The position numbers and the translations under genes are program-made. Under the pieces are notes generated by a model. It searched no databases. It was not told the origin of the DNA and saw only the letters and a list, made by a program, of their open reading frames with translations. A DNA stretch of 64,000 nucleotides from Massilia varians (GTDB lineage: Bacteria > Pseudomonadota > Gammaproteobacteria > Burkholderiales > Burkholderiaceae_D): positions 3,039,001 to 3,103,000 of the forward strand of contig NZ_AP026966.1 in assembly GCF_027923905.1 (NCBI RefSeq), read 5' to 3'. Position 1 is the stretch's first letter; each line of letters opens with the position of its first letter. Below, one piece after another: positions 51,651 through 62,945 of this stretch.

Positions 51651-51670
51651 TACTGTGTTTATGTACAGTA
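51651..51670 (-). promoter_or_regulatory. LexA (SOS) box of the recombinase gene
   Basis: TACTGT-N8-ACAGTA (CTG-N10-CAG) matches the classical LexA consensus at every conserved position. It lies 11 bp upstream of the recombinase ATG, and a TATACT -10-like hexamer overlaps it on the minus strand, the expected position for repression. The divergent DUF411 gene starts 77 bp to the right. Confidence 0.75.
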
Positions 51671-51747
51671 TAACATCGCGCGGCCGGGTCACCAAGCGCG
51701 CGCCTGCGGCATAATGCGGGTTTGTTCCCACCCATCCCGGAGTCACC

Positions 51748-52200
51748 ATGTTCCTGCCGCGTTTCCCATGTCCGCTGCGCCATGCCGCCGCCGCCCTCCT
51801 CGCCCTGCCGCTGGCCGCCACGGCCGCGCAGCCCGTGATCGAGGTCTACAAGACCGAGTACTGCGGCTGCTGCAAGGAGTGGATCAAGCATCACGAAGCG
51901 AACGGGTTCCAGGTCAAGGCCCAGAACGTCGCCAATCCGTCGGACTACCGCGAGAAGTTCGGCATCCCTGCCGAATACGGCTCCTGCCACACCGGCCGCG
52001 TGGGCGGCTATGCGGTCGAGGGCCACGTGCCGGCCGGCGACATCAAGCGCATGCTGGCGGAAAAGCCCAAGGCCCGCGGCCTGGCGGTGCCCGGCATGCC
52101 GATGGGTTCACCGGGCATGGAAGGATCGCGCAAGGATCCCTACGAGGTGTTGTTGGTCAAGGACGGCGGCAAGACCAGCGTCTACAAGCGCTACGAGTAA
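51748..52200 (+). CDS. DUF411 exported metal-binding protein
   Basis: 150 residues with a signal peptide (to about residue 26, TAA-QPV). The mature part shows YKTEYCGCCKEW (Cys39, 41, 42), FGIPAEYGSCHTGRVGGYAVEGHVP and AKGLAVPGMPMGSPGME-type sequence, the DUF411 hallmarks. The family is linked to copper handling. GGAG upstream of the ATG. Confidence 0.88.
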   Translation: MFLPRFPCPLRHAAAALLALPLAATAAQPVIEVYKTEYCGCCKEWIKHHEANGFQVKAQNVANPSDYREKFGIPAEYGSCHTGRVGGYAVEGHVPAGDIKRMLAEKPKARGLAVPGMPMGSPGMEGSRKDPYEVLLVKDGGKTSVYKRYE

Positions 52201-52266
52201 ACGAAGCCCGCGCCGGCCCTGCGGCGCCCTTGGCATAATGGGTTTCCAGCATCGAGGGAGACCACT

Positions 52267-52608
52267 ATGCCCACCCAGCATCCGCAGAACGACCCGTCGA
52301 CGACGCTCGGCGTGGGCGGCGCGACCAGCGGCCAGCAAGGCGCCACGCCCGTCCACGAAACCCAGCGGGAAACCGGCGGCAGCGGCGGCGACGGCCTGAC
52401 CCGCAACCAGTCCGGCGAGACCGCCAACGCCCCGGGCGGCGCCGGCGCCGGGGGCGGCCGCCCGGAAGCCGAAGGCAGCGCCATGACCCACGTCGGACGC
52501 GGTCCGCAGGACACCCGTCCGAACCAGGCCAGCCCCGGCGCGACCGGCCTGGGCACGCCGGAGACCGGCGGCAACCAGAGCGAAGCCGACCTGCCGCCCG
52601 CGACCTGA
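52267..52608 (+). CDS. Gly/Thr/Ala-rich disordered small protein
   Basis: 113 residues, strongly enriched in Gly, Pro, Thr, Ala, Gln and Asn, no hydrophobic core, predicted to be unstructured. GAGGGAGA lies upstream of the ATG. No family recognised; it may be a stress-related hydrophilin-like protein, judging by composition only. Confidence 0.5.
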   Translation: MPTQHPQNDPSTTLGVGGATSGQQGATPVHETQRETGGSGGDGLTRNQSGETANAPGGAGAGGGRPEAEGSAMTHVGRGPQDTRPNQASPGATGLGTPETGGNQSEADLPPAT

Positions 52609-53109
52609 TTACATCCGGATGGTCCCGTGCTCGGCGTCCACGTCCGGCGTGGAGCCGGTCACGGCCGCCTTGGCCATGGCGAACATGCGCACCATCTTGC
52701 TGTCGTTGGCATCCCAGTATTCGGCGGCGTGCGGCATCACCCGCACCAGCACCACGTGCTCGTCCTCGGGACCGGCCGGGAACCAGGCCTGCACCATGGG
52801 GTTCCACAAGGCGTGGATCCGGGCGCGCTCGACCACGCGCTCGGCGCGGCCGCTGACCGAGACCCAGGTGCTGTTGTCGGGGTCGGCGAAGCTGACGTTC
52901 ACCTCCGGTTGGTGGGCGATGTTGTCCCACAGCTCGGTCGTGGTCCGGGTGTAGAACCACAGGGCGCCGTCGGCGTCGACCTCTTGGTTGGTCATCGGCT
53001 GGCTGACCAGGTGACCGTTCTGGTCGCGGGTCGTGAACATGGCAAAGCGCATCGAGCCGATCTTCTCGGACAGCGCGGCCGCGTGCGCCCGGGCGTATTG
53101 ATCTGACAT
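52609..53109 (-). CDS. Pyridoxamine 5'-phosphate oxidase-family general stress protein
   Basis: 166 residues. The start at 53109 is chosen because AAAGGA lies six bases upstream; an ATG two codons earlier abuts that site. The split-barrel flavin fold shows IGSMRFAMFTTRDQNGHLVSQ, LWFYTRTTTELWDNI and VNVSFADPDNSTWVSVSG. It likely binds FMN or FAD. Function within this family is broad and cannot be fixed. Confidence 0.82.
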   Translation of the reverse strand: MSDQYARAHAAALSEKIGSMRFAMFTTRDQNGHLVSQPMTNQEVDADGALWFYTRTTTELWDNIAHQPEVNVSFADPDNSTWVSVSGRAERVVERARIHALWNPMVQAWFPAGPEDEHVVLVRVMPHAAEYWDANDSKMVRMFAMAKAAVTGSTPDVDAEHGTIRM

Positions 53110-53270
53110 GTGCATTCCTTTCAGGTGGTTGGTACGGCGATCCTAGCGCCGCATCGACGCCCCATCCGTGCGTCCGCGTACAGTGTCCCGCGCTTGACCC
53201 ACCGGCCCGACCCTGACGCGACATGGCCAAATCGACTATAGTGATGCCTCTGTACAAATTTGACACCACC

Positions 53271-54899
53271 ATGAAATTTGACGTCGCTATTGTCGGCAGC
53301 GGTCTGGCCGGCCTGTCGGTGGCCCTGCACCTGGCGCAAACCCGCAAGGTTGCAATCGTTTCCAAACGCGCCCTCCTCGACGGCGCCAGCAACTGGGCCC
53401 AGGGCGGCATCGCCGCGGTGCTCGATTCCAGCGACAGCCACGACCAGCACATCGCCGATACCTTGATCGCCGGCGCCGGCCTGTGCGAGGAAGCGGCCAC
53501 CCGCTACATCGTCGAGAACGGCCGGGCGGCGATCGAATGGCTGATCGAGCAAGGCGTGCCCTTCACCCGCGACGCCTCGGCGGAGCTCGGTTTCCACCTG
53601 ACCCGCGAGGGCGGCCACAGCCAGCGCCGCATCATCCACGCGGCCGACGCCACCGGCCATGCGGTGCAGGTCACACTCGAACAGAAGGTGCGGGCGCACC
53701 CCAACATCTCCCTGTTCGAGCACCACTGCGCGATCGACGTCATCACTTCCGACAAGCTGACCGGCAAGGGCGTGCACGGCGGCGCGCCGCACCTGGTGGG
53801 CCAGCCGCGCTGCTACGGCCTGTACGTGCAGGACGAGCAAAGCGGCGAGGTGCTCACCTTCGAAGCCGAGCACACGGTGCTGGCCACCGGCGGGGCCGGC
53901 AAGGTCTACCTGTACACGACCAATCCCGACACCGCCACCGGCGACGGCATCGCCATGGCCTGGCGCGCCGGCTGCCGCGTGTCGAACATGGAATTCATCC
54001 AGTTCCACCCGACCTGCCTGTACCACCCGTATGCGAAATCCTTCCTGATCACCGAAGCGATCCGCGGCGAAGGCGGCCTGCTCAAGCTGCCGCCGGAAGC
54101 CGGCGCCGCGGCCGGCACCCGCTTCATGCCGGCCCACGACGAGCGCGGCGAACTGGCGCCGCGCGACGTGGTGGCGCGCGCCATCGACTTCGAGATGAAA
54201 AAGCGCGGCCTGGACTACGTCCACCTCGACATCAGCCACCAGGATCCGGCGTTCCTGAAGGAGCACTTCCCGACCATTTACGCGCGCTGCCTGGAGCTGG
54301 GCATCGACATCACCAGGGAGCCGATCCCGGTGGTGCCGGCGGTGCACTTCACCTGCGGCGGCATCGTCACCGACCTGGCCGGGCGCACCGACATTCCCGG
54401 CCTGTATGCGGTCGGCGAGACCGCCTGCACCGGCCTGCACGGCGCGAATCGTCTGGCCAGCAACTCCCTGCTGGAGTGCGTGGTGGTCGGACGCGCCTGC
54501 GCGCACCAGATCGCGGCCGCACCGAAGATCGAGAACCCGGTGCTGCCGCCCTGGGACGAGTCGCGCGTGACCAATGCCGACGAAGAGGTGGTGATCGCCC
54601 ACAACTGGGACGAGCTGCGCCGCTTCATGTGGAACTACGTCGGCATCGTGCGCACTACCAAACGCCTCGAGCGCGCCCAGCACCGCATCAAGCTGCTCAA
54701 GGAAGAGATCGACGAGTATTACCGCAACTTCCGCATCACCCACGACTTGCTGGAACTGCGCAACCTGGTCGAGGTGGCCTCGCTGATCGTCAACAGCGCC
54801 TTGTCGCGCCACGAAAGCCGCGGGCTGCATTTTTCGCGCGACTTCCCGGACACCCTGCCGAAGGCCCTGCCGAGCGTGCTGACGCCGGAACGCCGCTGA
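53271..54899 (+). CDS. nadB: L-aspartate oxidase
   Basis: About 542 residues from [20 protein letters not shown]; the frame opens 16 codons earlier but the FAD-binding motif fixes this start. It oxidises aspartate to iminoaspartate, the first step of NAD synthesis. Motifs: [20 protein letters not shown]-type substrate loop ([13 protein letters not shown]), [38 protein letters not shown]. nadC and nadA lie a few kilobases away on the opposite strand. Confidence 0.95.
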   Translation: MKFDVAIVGSGLAGLSVALHLAQTRKVAIVSKRALLDGASNWAQGGIAAVLDSSDSHDQHIADTLIAGAGLCEEAATRYIVENGRAAIEWLIEQGVPFTRDASAELGFHLTREGGHSQRRIIHAADATGHAVQVTLEQKVRAHPNISLFEHHCAIDVITSDKLTGKGVHGGAPHLVGQPRCYGLYVQDEQSGEVLTFEAEHTVLATGGAGKVYLYTTNPDTATGDGIAMAWRAGCRVSNMEFIQFHPTCLYHPYAKSFLITEAIRGEGGLLKLPPEAGAAAGTRFMPAHDERGELAPRDVVARAIDFEMKKRGLDYVHLDISHQDPAFLKEHFPTIYARCLELGIDITREPIPVVPAVHFTCGGIVTDLAGRTDIPGLYAVGETACTGLHGANRLASNSLLECVVVGRACAHQIAAAPKIENPVLPPWDESRVTNADEEVVIAHNWDELRRFMWNYVGIVRTTKRLERAQHRIKLLKEEIDEYYRNFRITHDLLELRNLVEVASLIVNSALSRHESRGLHFSRDFPDTLPKALPSVLTPERR

Positions 54900-54950
54900 T
54901 TTCCCGGCCGGCCGGCAAATGCGGGCCGGCCGCCATGCCGCACTTATACC

Positions 54951-55850
54951 ATGTCGCGCCCCGCCCTCACGCCCTCCACCATCCTGCTGCTGACCGTACC
55001 CCCGGTGCTCTGGGCGGGAAACGCCATCGTCGGCCGCCTGGTGCGCGACGCGGTGCCGCCGATGACGCTCAACCTGATCCGCTGGACGATCGCCCTGGCG
55101 GTGCTGGTGCCGCTCGGGCGGGCCGCGCTCAGGCACGGCAGCGGGGTGCTGGCCAACTGGCGCCGCTACGCCATGCTCGGCCTCTTGGGCGTGGGCCTGT
55201 ACAACTCGCTGCAATACCTCGCCCTGCAGAGTTCCACGCCCATCAACGTGACCCTGGTGGCGTCCGGCGTGCCGGTCTGGATGCTGCTGGTCGGGCGTCT
55301 GTTCTACGGGGTGCCGGTCAAGCGCAAGCAGATCGTGGGCGCGGTCCTGTCGATCGCGGGCGTGCTGGTGGTGCTGTGCCGGGGCGACCTCCACGGCTTG
55401 CTGGCGCTGCGGCTGGTGATCGGCGACCTGTACATGATCCTGGCCACCATCGCCTGGTCCTTCTACAGCTGGATGCTGATGCAGCAGAAGGACGCACCCG
55501 GCCTGCGCGCCGACTGGGCGGCCTTCCTTCTGGCCCAGGTCGGCTACGGCGTGCTGTGGTCGGCCGCCTTGGCCGGGGGCGAATGGGCGTTGCATGACGT
55601 GGCCATCAGCTGGAGCTGGTCCTTGGGAGCGGCCCTGCTGTACGTGGCGATCGGGCCGGCCATCCTGGCCATGCGCTGCTGGGGCGCGGGCGTGCAGCGC
55701 GCCGGGCCGAGCATCGGCGCCTTCTTCATCAACCTGACGCCGCTGTTCACGGCGGTACTGTCTTCGAGCTTCCTGGGCGAGGCGCCCCACCTCTACCACG
55801 TGCTGGCCTTCGGCATGATCGTCGGCGGCATCGCGGTGTCGGCGCGCTAG
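54951..55850 (+). CDS. EamA/DMT-family transporter
   Basis: 299 residues with about ten helices in two EamA repeats. Conserved features: VLWAGNAIVGRLV in TM1, PINVTLVASGVPVWMLLVGR, and LTPLFTAVLSSSFLGEAPHLYH near the C-terminus. It is probably an exporter of amino acids or metabolites; substrate unknown. Confidence 0.88.
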   Translation: MSRPALTPSTILLLTVPPVLWAGNAIVGRLVRDAVPPMTLNLIRWTIALAVLVPLGRAALRHGSGVLANWRRYAMLGLLGVGLYNSLQYLALQSSTPINVTLVASGVPVWMLLVGRLFYGVPVKRKQIVGAVLSIAGVLVVLCRGDLHGLLALRLVIGDLYMILATIAWSFYSWMLMQQKDAPGLRADWAAFLLAQVGYGVLWSAALAGGEWALHDVAISWSWSLGAALLYVAIGPAILAMRCWGAGVQRAGPSIGAFFINLTPLFTAVLSSSFLGEAPHLYHVLAFGMIVGGIAVSAR

Positions 55851-55935
55851 GCGACGCAATTCTTTAGCCAGGGAATCGTGTTTTGCTTTGACAAGGGCGG
55901 ATGCTACGATCCCAGCCAATGGAGGATCACGCAAC

Positions 55936-56817
55936 ATGGCAGCAGTCTTGACCGTCCAAGGCCAGGCGGAAGCGCTGGCGGCATTCCTGGAACGGTATCC
56001 GCGCGCGCTGGTGCTGACCGGCGCCGGCCTGTCCACCGCCTCGGGCATTCCCGACTACCGCGACCGTGACGGCACCCGCCGCGGGCGCCAGCCGATCCAG
56101 GGGCCGGAATTCCGGCGCTCGGCCGACATTCAGCGGCGTTACTGGGCGCGCAGCATGGTGGGCTGGCCGATCATGGCCGGGGCCAGGCCGAACGGCGGCC
56201 ACCACGCGCTGTCGCGCCTGGAACAGCACGGCCGCTTCGGCTACCTCCTGACGCAGAACGTCGACGGCCTGCACCAGCAGGCCGGCAGCCATGGCGTGCT
56301 CGAGCTGCACGGCAACGTGCACAGCGTGGTGTGCATGCATTGCAAGGCGCAGTTTGCGCGCGCCTTCGTGCAGACCCTGCTGAACGAGGCCAATCCCGAG
56401 CTGGCGAACGTGCTCGCCGCCCCGCTGCCGGATGGCGACGCGGCCATCGAGCCGGATGCGCTGGAGGACTTCCACCTGCCCTTCTGCGTCCATTGTGGCG
56501 GCGCGCTGGCGCCGGATGTCGTATTCTTCGGCGACGGCATCCCGCCACCCCGCACCGCCCGCGCCCTGGCGCAGATGGAAGCGGCCGATGCCCTGCTGGT
56601 GGTCGGTTCGTCGCTGATGGTGTACTCGGGTTTCCGCTTCTGCCGCATGGCGCAGGAGAGCGGCAAGCCGATCGCCGCTGTGAACCTGGGGCGTACCCGG
56701 GCGGATCACCTGATCGCACTCAAAATAGAAGAGTCGGCCGAGCGGCTGTTGCCGCGCGTCGCCGACCTGCTCCACGCGGAAGGAGCCGGAGGAGTCACAT
56801 CGATTACTCGACCATAG
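55936..56817 (+). CDS. Sir2-family NAD-dependent protein deacylase
   Basis: 293 residues from MAAVLTVQGQ with GGAGG upstream. NAD-binding GAGLSTASGIPDYRDRDG, catalytic TQNVDGLHQ and ELHGNVHSVVC, zinc Cys pairs in CMHCKAQF and CVHCGGAL, and VVGSSLMVYSG. The lack of an Ala-Tyr-Arg substrate motif argues against a CobB-type desuccinylase. Near the nad genes, which make its co-substrate. Confidence 0.92.
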   Translation: MAAVLTVQGQAEALAAFLERYPRALVLTGAGLSTASGIPDYRDRDGTRRGRQPIQGPEFRRSADIQRRYWARSMVGWPIMAGARPNGGHHALSRLEQHGRFGYLLTQNVDGLHQQAGSHGVLELHGNVHSVVCMHCKAQFARAFVQTLLNEANPELANVLAAPLPDGDAAIEPDALEDFHLPFCVHCGGALAPDVVFFGDGIPPPRTARALAQMEAADALLVVGSSLMVYSGFRFCRMAQESGKPIAAVNLGRTRADHLIALKIEESAERLLPRVADLLHAEGAGGVTSITRP

Positions 56818-56826
56818 GGGGATAGT

Positions 56827-57873
56827 GTGACCAAGAGCTACCGCAAGACAACAACGAGCAGCACCGGTTCCAGTGGGCTGCGCACGGGCGCCATCTTGGC
56901 GGCGCTCGGCCTGGCCGCCTCTTTCGCGTATGTGCGCGCCATGACCCGTCAGGCCGAACGCGACAATCCGCCGCAGGGCAAGTTCGTCGAGGTCGACGGG
57001 GTGCGCCTGCATTACGTGGAGCGCGGCGCCGGCCCCGTCCTCGTGCTATTGCACGGCAACGGCGTCTATTCGAAAGATTTCGAAACGAGCGGCCTGCTCC
57101 AGCGGGCCGCCGAGCACTACCGTGTGATCGCCTTCGACCGGCCCGGCTTCGGCTACAGCGAGCGCCCGCGCAGCACGCTCTGGACCCCGGACAAGCAGGC
57201 GGCCCTGCTGCACCGGGCGCTCGGGCAGATCGGCGTGGAATCGGCCATCGTGCTTGGTCACTCCTGGGGCACGATGGTCGCGCTCGCGATGGGCTTGCAG
57301 CAGCCCGACTTCGTGCGCGGCCTGGTGCTGCTGTCGGGCTACTACTACCCGAGCCTGCGCCTGGACGTGGCCACGCTGACCCAGCCGGCAATACCGGTCG
57401 TCGGCGACGCCCTGCGGTATACGGTGTTGCCGCTGATCGCCCGGGCGATGTGGCCAGGCATGGCCAAACGCTGCTTCTCGCCGAAGCCGGTCGATGCGCG
57501 TTTCGACGCCTTTCCGCTGTGGATGGCCCTGCGGCCGAAGCAGTTGCGCGCCGCCGCGGCCGAGACCGCGGTCATGATTCCCGCGGCGGCCACCCTGTCG
57601 AAGCGCTATGCCCAGCTAAAGGTGCCGTCGGTGATCGTGGCCGGCACCCAGGACAAGATCGTCGATGCCGGCCACAATTCCGAGCGCCTGAGCGAGCGCC
57701 TGGCCCTGAGCCAGCTCGAGCTGGCGCCCGGCGTCGGGCACATGACGCACTACGACAGTCTGGACAAGGTGATGGCCGCGATCGACACGATCGCGGCGCA
57801 GGTGGGCGAGCCGCTGCATGTGCGCTCGCCCGAGGCGGAAGCCCTGGCGCGGGCGAGCGAGAGCGGCGTGTAA
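56827..57873 (+). CDS. Alpha/beta hydrolase, membrane-anchored
   Basis: 348 residues; GTG start with GGGGGA upstream. An N-terminal hydrophobic helix (about 20-37) suggests a membrane anchor. Catalytic features: oxyanion HGNGVYSKDF, nucleophile GHSWGTMVAL (Ser), and His in GVGHMTHYD; the acid is probably the Asp in TQDKIVDAG. Substrate unknown. Confidence 0.85.
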   Translation: MTKSYRKTTTSSTGSSGLRTGAILAALGLAASFAYVRAMTRQAERDNPPQGKFVEVDGVRLHYVERGAGPVLVLLHGNGVYSKDFETSGLLQRAAEHYRVIAFDRPGFGYSERPRSTLWTPDKQAALLHRALGQIGVESAIVLGHSWGTMVALAMGLQQPDFVRGLVLLSGYYYPSLRLDVATLTQPAIPVVGDALRYTVLPLIARAMWPGMAKRCFSPKPVDARFDAFPLWMALRPKQLRAAAAETAVMIPAAATLSKRYAQLKVPSVIVAGTQDKIVDAGHNSERLSERLALSQLELAPGVGHMTHYDSLDKVMAAIDTIAAQVGEPLHVRSPEAEALARASESGV

Positions 57874-57876
57874 AAA

Positions 57877-58200
57877 TCAGCCCTTGAGCACGTACTTGAT
57901 GATGATCCCGGCCGTCAGGGCCGCGAAGATCACCAGCGACAGGCCGCCATGCAGCACGGGCGAACCGATCGACACCTGCGAGGTGCGCGGGTCCATTTCC
58001 ATGCGCACGGCCTTGCCGAACATGACCGGGCGCAGGAAGCCGCGCACGCCCACCAGCACCATGCCGATGCCGAAGCACAGGTCGGCGGTATTGTGGGTGT
58101 TCAGGCCATTGACCAGGGTCGGCATGCCCAGCAGCAGGCCGAAGGCCAGCCACAGGATGCGCGCGCCGGTCGAAAGGCGCAGTCGGCTCCAGTCCATCAT
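57877..58200 (-). CDS. Small three-TM membrane protein
   Basis: 107 residues: three hydrophobic stretches (LWLAFGLLLGMPTLVNG, LCFGIGMVLVGVRGFL, GGLSLVIFAALTAGIIIKYVL). Its ATG overlaps the nadC stop codon, so it is the last gene of the nadA-nadC operon. No family recognised. Confidence 0.65.
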   Translation of the reverse strand: MMDWSRLRLSTGARILWLAFGLLLGMPTLVNGLNTHNTADLCFGIGMVLVGVRGFLRPVMFGKAVRMEMDPRTSQVSIGSPVLHGGLSLVIFAALTAGIIIKYVLKG

Positions 58201-59093
58201 GCCGCCACCTCCTTGAGCGCACCGACGATGCGCAGCGAATAATCGGTCGCGCGCACGTCCTTGGTCAGGCTGCCCACCGAGATCCGGTCCACGCCGGTCG
58301 CGGCGATCGCGCGCACCGTGTCCATGTTGATGCCGCCGGAGGCTTCCAGCAGCGCACGGCCGGCGTTGACCCGTACCGCCTCGGCCATCATGTCGAGGTT
58401 GAAGTTGTCCAGCAGGACGGACTTCACGCCGGCCGCCAGCGCTTCTTCCAGCTGGGCGATGGTCTCGACCTCGATCTGCACCGGCGCGCCCGAGTTCAGG
58501 GCTTCGGCCGCCTGCAGGGCGCGGGTGACGCCGCCGGCCGCCGCGATGTGGTTTTCCTTGATCAGGATGCCGTCGTACAGCGCCATGCGCTGGTTCTGGC
58601 CGCCGCCGACACGCACCGCGTACTTCTGCGCCAGGCGCAGGCCCGGCAGGGTCTTGCGGGTGTCGAGGATCGCCGCCTTGCTGCCCTGGATCGCATCGAC
58701 ATACTTGCGGGTGGCGCTGGCCACGCCCGAGAGCAGCTGCATGAAGTTCAGCGCCGCGCGCTCGGCGGTGAGCAGCGAGCGCGGGGAGCCTTCGATGGTG
58801 CAGACGACCGAGTCCGCGTCCATCAGGTCGCCCTCGGCATACTTCCAATCGATCTCGATGTCCTGGTCGACTGCCAGCATCACGCCTTCGAACCAGGGCG
58901 CGCCGCACAGCACCGCCGCTTCGCGCACGATGACGCGCGCCTGCACCCGCGGCTGGCTGGGCACCAGCATGCCGGTCAGGTCGCCGGTGCCGACGTCTTC
59001 CAGCAGCGCCGCCAGGATGTTGGCTTCGAAAGCGGACTGCAGTTTCTCGTCAAACTGCTCTTCAGAAATGTAAGGATTACGCAGGGTCGTCAT
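58197..59093 (-). CDS. nadC: Nicotinate-nucleotide pyrophosphorylase (carboxylating)
   Basis: 298 residues from [16 protein letters not shown]; the frame is open upstream but overlaps nadA. It converts quinolinate and PRPP to nicotinate mononucleotide. Motifs: [66 protein letters not shown]. Starts inside the nadA stop (4-base overlap). Confidence 0.95.
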   Translation of the reverse strand: MTTLRNPYISEEQFDEKLQSAFEANILAALLEDVGTGDLTGMLVPSQPRVQARVIVREAAVLCGAPWFEGVMLAVDQDIEIDWKYAEGDLMDADSVVCTIEGSPRSLLTAERAALNFMQLLSGVASATRKYVDAIQGSKAAILDTRKTLPGLRLAQKYAVRVGGGQNQRMALYDGILIKENHIAAAGGVTRALQAAEALNSGAPVQIEVETIAQLEEALAAGVKSVLLDNFNLDMMAEAVRVNAGRALLEASGGINMDTVRAIAATGVDRISVGSLTKDVRATDYSLRIVGALKEVAA

Positions 59094-60238
59094 GCGGGGC
59101 CGACTCCGTTGAACAGCGTTGCGTTCTGCTCGAGCGCACCGCTCGGCAGGGCCTGTGCCTTCTTGGCGGCGGCGAAGTCGAGCATGCGGTCGATCGCGCG
59201 CCTGGCCTGGCGGCCGATCTCCGGGTCGACGTGCACTTCGTTGACGCCGGTCTCCAGGGCGTCGGCCAGGTTCTTCAGGCCGTTCATGGCCATCCATGGG
59301 CAGTGGGCGCAGCTCTTGCAGGTGGCGCTGTTGCCGGCGGTAGGCGCTTCGATGAAGTGCTTGCCCGGAGCCGCGGCGCGCATCTTGTGCAGGATGCCGT
59401 TGTCGGTGGCGACGATGAAGGTGCTCGCCGGCAGGTTCACCGCGGCGTTGATCAGCTGGGTAGTCGAGCCGACCACGTCGGCCTGGGCCACCACCGAGGC
59501 GGGCGACTCCGGGTGCACCAGCACCTTCGCGTCCGGATATTCAAGCTTGAGCAGATCGAGTTCGACGCCCTTGAACTCGTCGTGCACCAGGCAGGAACCC
59601 TGCCACAGCAGCATGTCGGCGCCGGTCTGCTTCTGGATGTACGACCCCAGGTGGCGGTCGGGCGCCCACAGGATCTTCTTGCCCTGCTCGTGCAGGTGCC
59701 TGACGATGTCCAGGCCGATCGACGAGGTCACCATCCAGTCGGCGCGCGCCTTGACGGCGGCGCTGGTATTGGCGTACACCACCACGGTGCGGTCCGGGTG
59801 CTGGTCGCAGAAGGCGGCGAACTCATCGGCCGGGCAGCCCAGGTCCAGCGAGCAAGTCGCGTCCAGGTCCGGCATCAGGATGGTCTTTTCGGGGCTCAGG
59901 ATCTTGGCCGATTCGCCCATGAAGCGCACGCCGGCCACGACCAGGGTCCTGGCCGGGTGGTCACGGCCGAAACGCGCCATTTCCAGCGAATCCGAGACGC
60001 AGCCGCCGGTTTCCTCGGCCAGGTCCTGCAGTTCGGCGTCCACGTAGTAGTGGGCCACCAGCACGGCATCGCGCTCCTTCAGCAGGCGCTTGATGCGTTC
60101 CTTGAGTTCCGCTTTTTCGCTGGCGCTCGGCACGGCGGGCACGCGCGCCCAGGCTTCGGCCGTCGCCGGGTTGATGGTGCAGGCTTCGCCGACCTGGGGC
60201 CGGTCGTATTCGTAGGTCTTGATCGGTGCGGTGATCAT
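59090..60238 (-). CDS. nadA: Quinolinate synthase
   Basis: 382-residue [4Fe-4S] enzyme that condenses iminoaspartate with dihydroxyacetone phosphate. Cluster Cys candidates are in [14 protein letters not shown] and [13 protein letters not shown]. Other motifs: [43 protein letters not shown] with GGAG upstream. First of nadA-nadC-small membrane protein. Confidence 0.95.
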   Translation of the reverse strand: MITAPIKTYEYDRPQVGEACTINPATAEAWARVPAVPSASEKAELKERIKRLLKERDAVLVAHYYVDAELQDLAEETGGCVSDSLEMARFGRDHPARTLVVAGVRFMGESAKILSPEKTILMPDLDATCSLDLGCPADEFAAFCDQHPDRTVVVYANTSAAVKARADWMVTSSIGLDIVRHLHEQGKKILWAPDRHLGSYIQKQTGADMLLWQGSCLVHDEFKGVELDLLKLEYPDAKVLVHPESPASVVAQADVVGSTTQLINAAVNLPASTFIVATDNGILHKMRAAAPGKHFIEAPTAGNSATCKSCAHCPWMAMNGLKNLADALETGVNEVHVDPEIGRQARRAIDRMLDFAAAKKAQALPSGALEQNATLFNGVGPA

Positions 60239-60254
60239 GCGGTCGGGTCTCCTA

Positions 60255-61856
<1,602 letters not shown>

Positions 61857-62005
61857 TAGGAAACCTTTAGAAGCTGAGTTAGCAACAATGTTGCCGGATA
61901 ACCCGCGATTCTACCATCGCAGTGACGTCAGGGCTAATCGCGGCGCCCGGCAAGGCGAAACGGCGCACCCGCGTGCGCCGTCGAGGACCGCAGTGCGGGG
62001 CTGGT

Positions 62006-62935
62006 TCAGCCGCAGTAGGCGGCCTGGCGCAAGGTCGGATAGTCCGACAGGGTCAGCGTGAATCCTTCGCCGTGCGTCACCAGGCGTCCCTGGGCGCCGA
62101 AGGGAATCGTCACCCGGCGCGGGATGTGCCCGAAGCTCAAGCCATGGATGAGCGGCACCGGCAAGCTCGCGCGCAGGTGGGCCAGCATGGTGTCGAAATC
62201 GTAGCCGTTGTCGTTCGGCGCCAGCTTGTAGCCGGAGAAGTCGCCCAGCACCACCGCGCGCTGGCGCGCCAGGACGCCGGCCTGGTCGAGCTGGAGCAGC
62301 ATGCGCTCGACCCGGTATGGGTGCTCGCCGATGTCTTCCAGATAAAGGATGCCGCCATCGATGCGCGGGAAGTAAGGCGTACCCAGCAGCGAGACGATCA
62401 TCGCCAGGTTGCCGCCCCAGAGCGTGCCCTCTTCCTGGATGCAGGGGTTGCCAGCGGCGCGCTCGACGATCGTATGCGTCGGTCCCGTCAAGCATTGCCA
62501 GAAGTCGTCCAACGTGAACTGCACCGGTTCCCGGGCGCCGAAATCGCCCGCGATCATGGGCCCGGCGTAACTGAGCGCACCCGTGCGCGCCATCAGGCCC
62601 ATGTGGATGGCCGTGATGTCGGAAAAGCCGACCACCAGCTTGCCACTGGCGGCGATGCCCTCGAAGTCGATGTGCGGCAGCAGTCGGGTGGTGCCGTAGC
62701 CGCCGCGCAAGGCCATGATGATCTGCACGTCCGGGTCGGCGACGGCGGCGGCAAGCTGGGCCAGGCGGCCCTGGTCGGTGCCGCCGAAGCGCTCGTGGAT
62801 GCTGGCGTGGTCGTAATAATTGTGGACGAGGCAGCCGTGCTGCTCGAGGCGGGCAATGCCGCGCTCGACCGCGCACGGGTCAAGCGCCTGGCCGGCCGGG
62901 GCCACGATGGCGATGCCGATTTGGGGGGTGATCAC
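62006..62935 (-). CDS. ldcA: LD-carboxypeptidase (peptidase S66)
   Basis: About 309 residues from a GTG at 62935 (ITPQIGIAIVAPAG); an ATG at 63001 is open in frame but overlaps the next gene and has no ribosome binding site. S66 motifs: IMALRGGYGTTRLL, VVGFSDITAIHMG (Ser nucleophile), LWGGNLAMI, and HIPRRVTIPFGAQG (His). It trims murein tetrapeptides in peptidoglycan recycling. Confidence 0.9.
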   Translation of the reverse strand: MITPQIGIAIVAPAGQALDPCAVERGIARLEQHGCLVHNYYDHASIHERFGGTDQGRLAQLAAAVADPDVQIIMALRGGYGTTRLLPHIDFEGIAASGKLVVGFSDITAIHMGLMARTGALSYAGPMIAGDFGAREPVQFTLDDFWQCLTGPTHTIVERAAGNPCIQEEGTLWGGNLAMIVSLLGTPYFPRIDGGILYLEDIGEHPYRVERMLLQLDQAGVLARQRAVVLGDFSGYKLAPNDNGYDFDTMLAHLRASLPVPLIHGLSFGHIPRRVTIPFGAQGRLVTHGEGFTLTLSDYPTLRQAAYCG

Positions 62936-62945
62936 TGTTTGACGA

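Noticed and set aside
50479..51670. Integron (IntI plus attI)
   Set aside because: The LexA-controlled recombinase raised this idea, but the protein is longer than IntI and no attC-like cassettes or attI site were found on either side.
53121..56048. 975-codon minus-strand ORF
   Set aside because: Antisense to nadB and the EamA gene; low-complexity His/Gln/Arg/Ala content and no motif.
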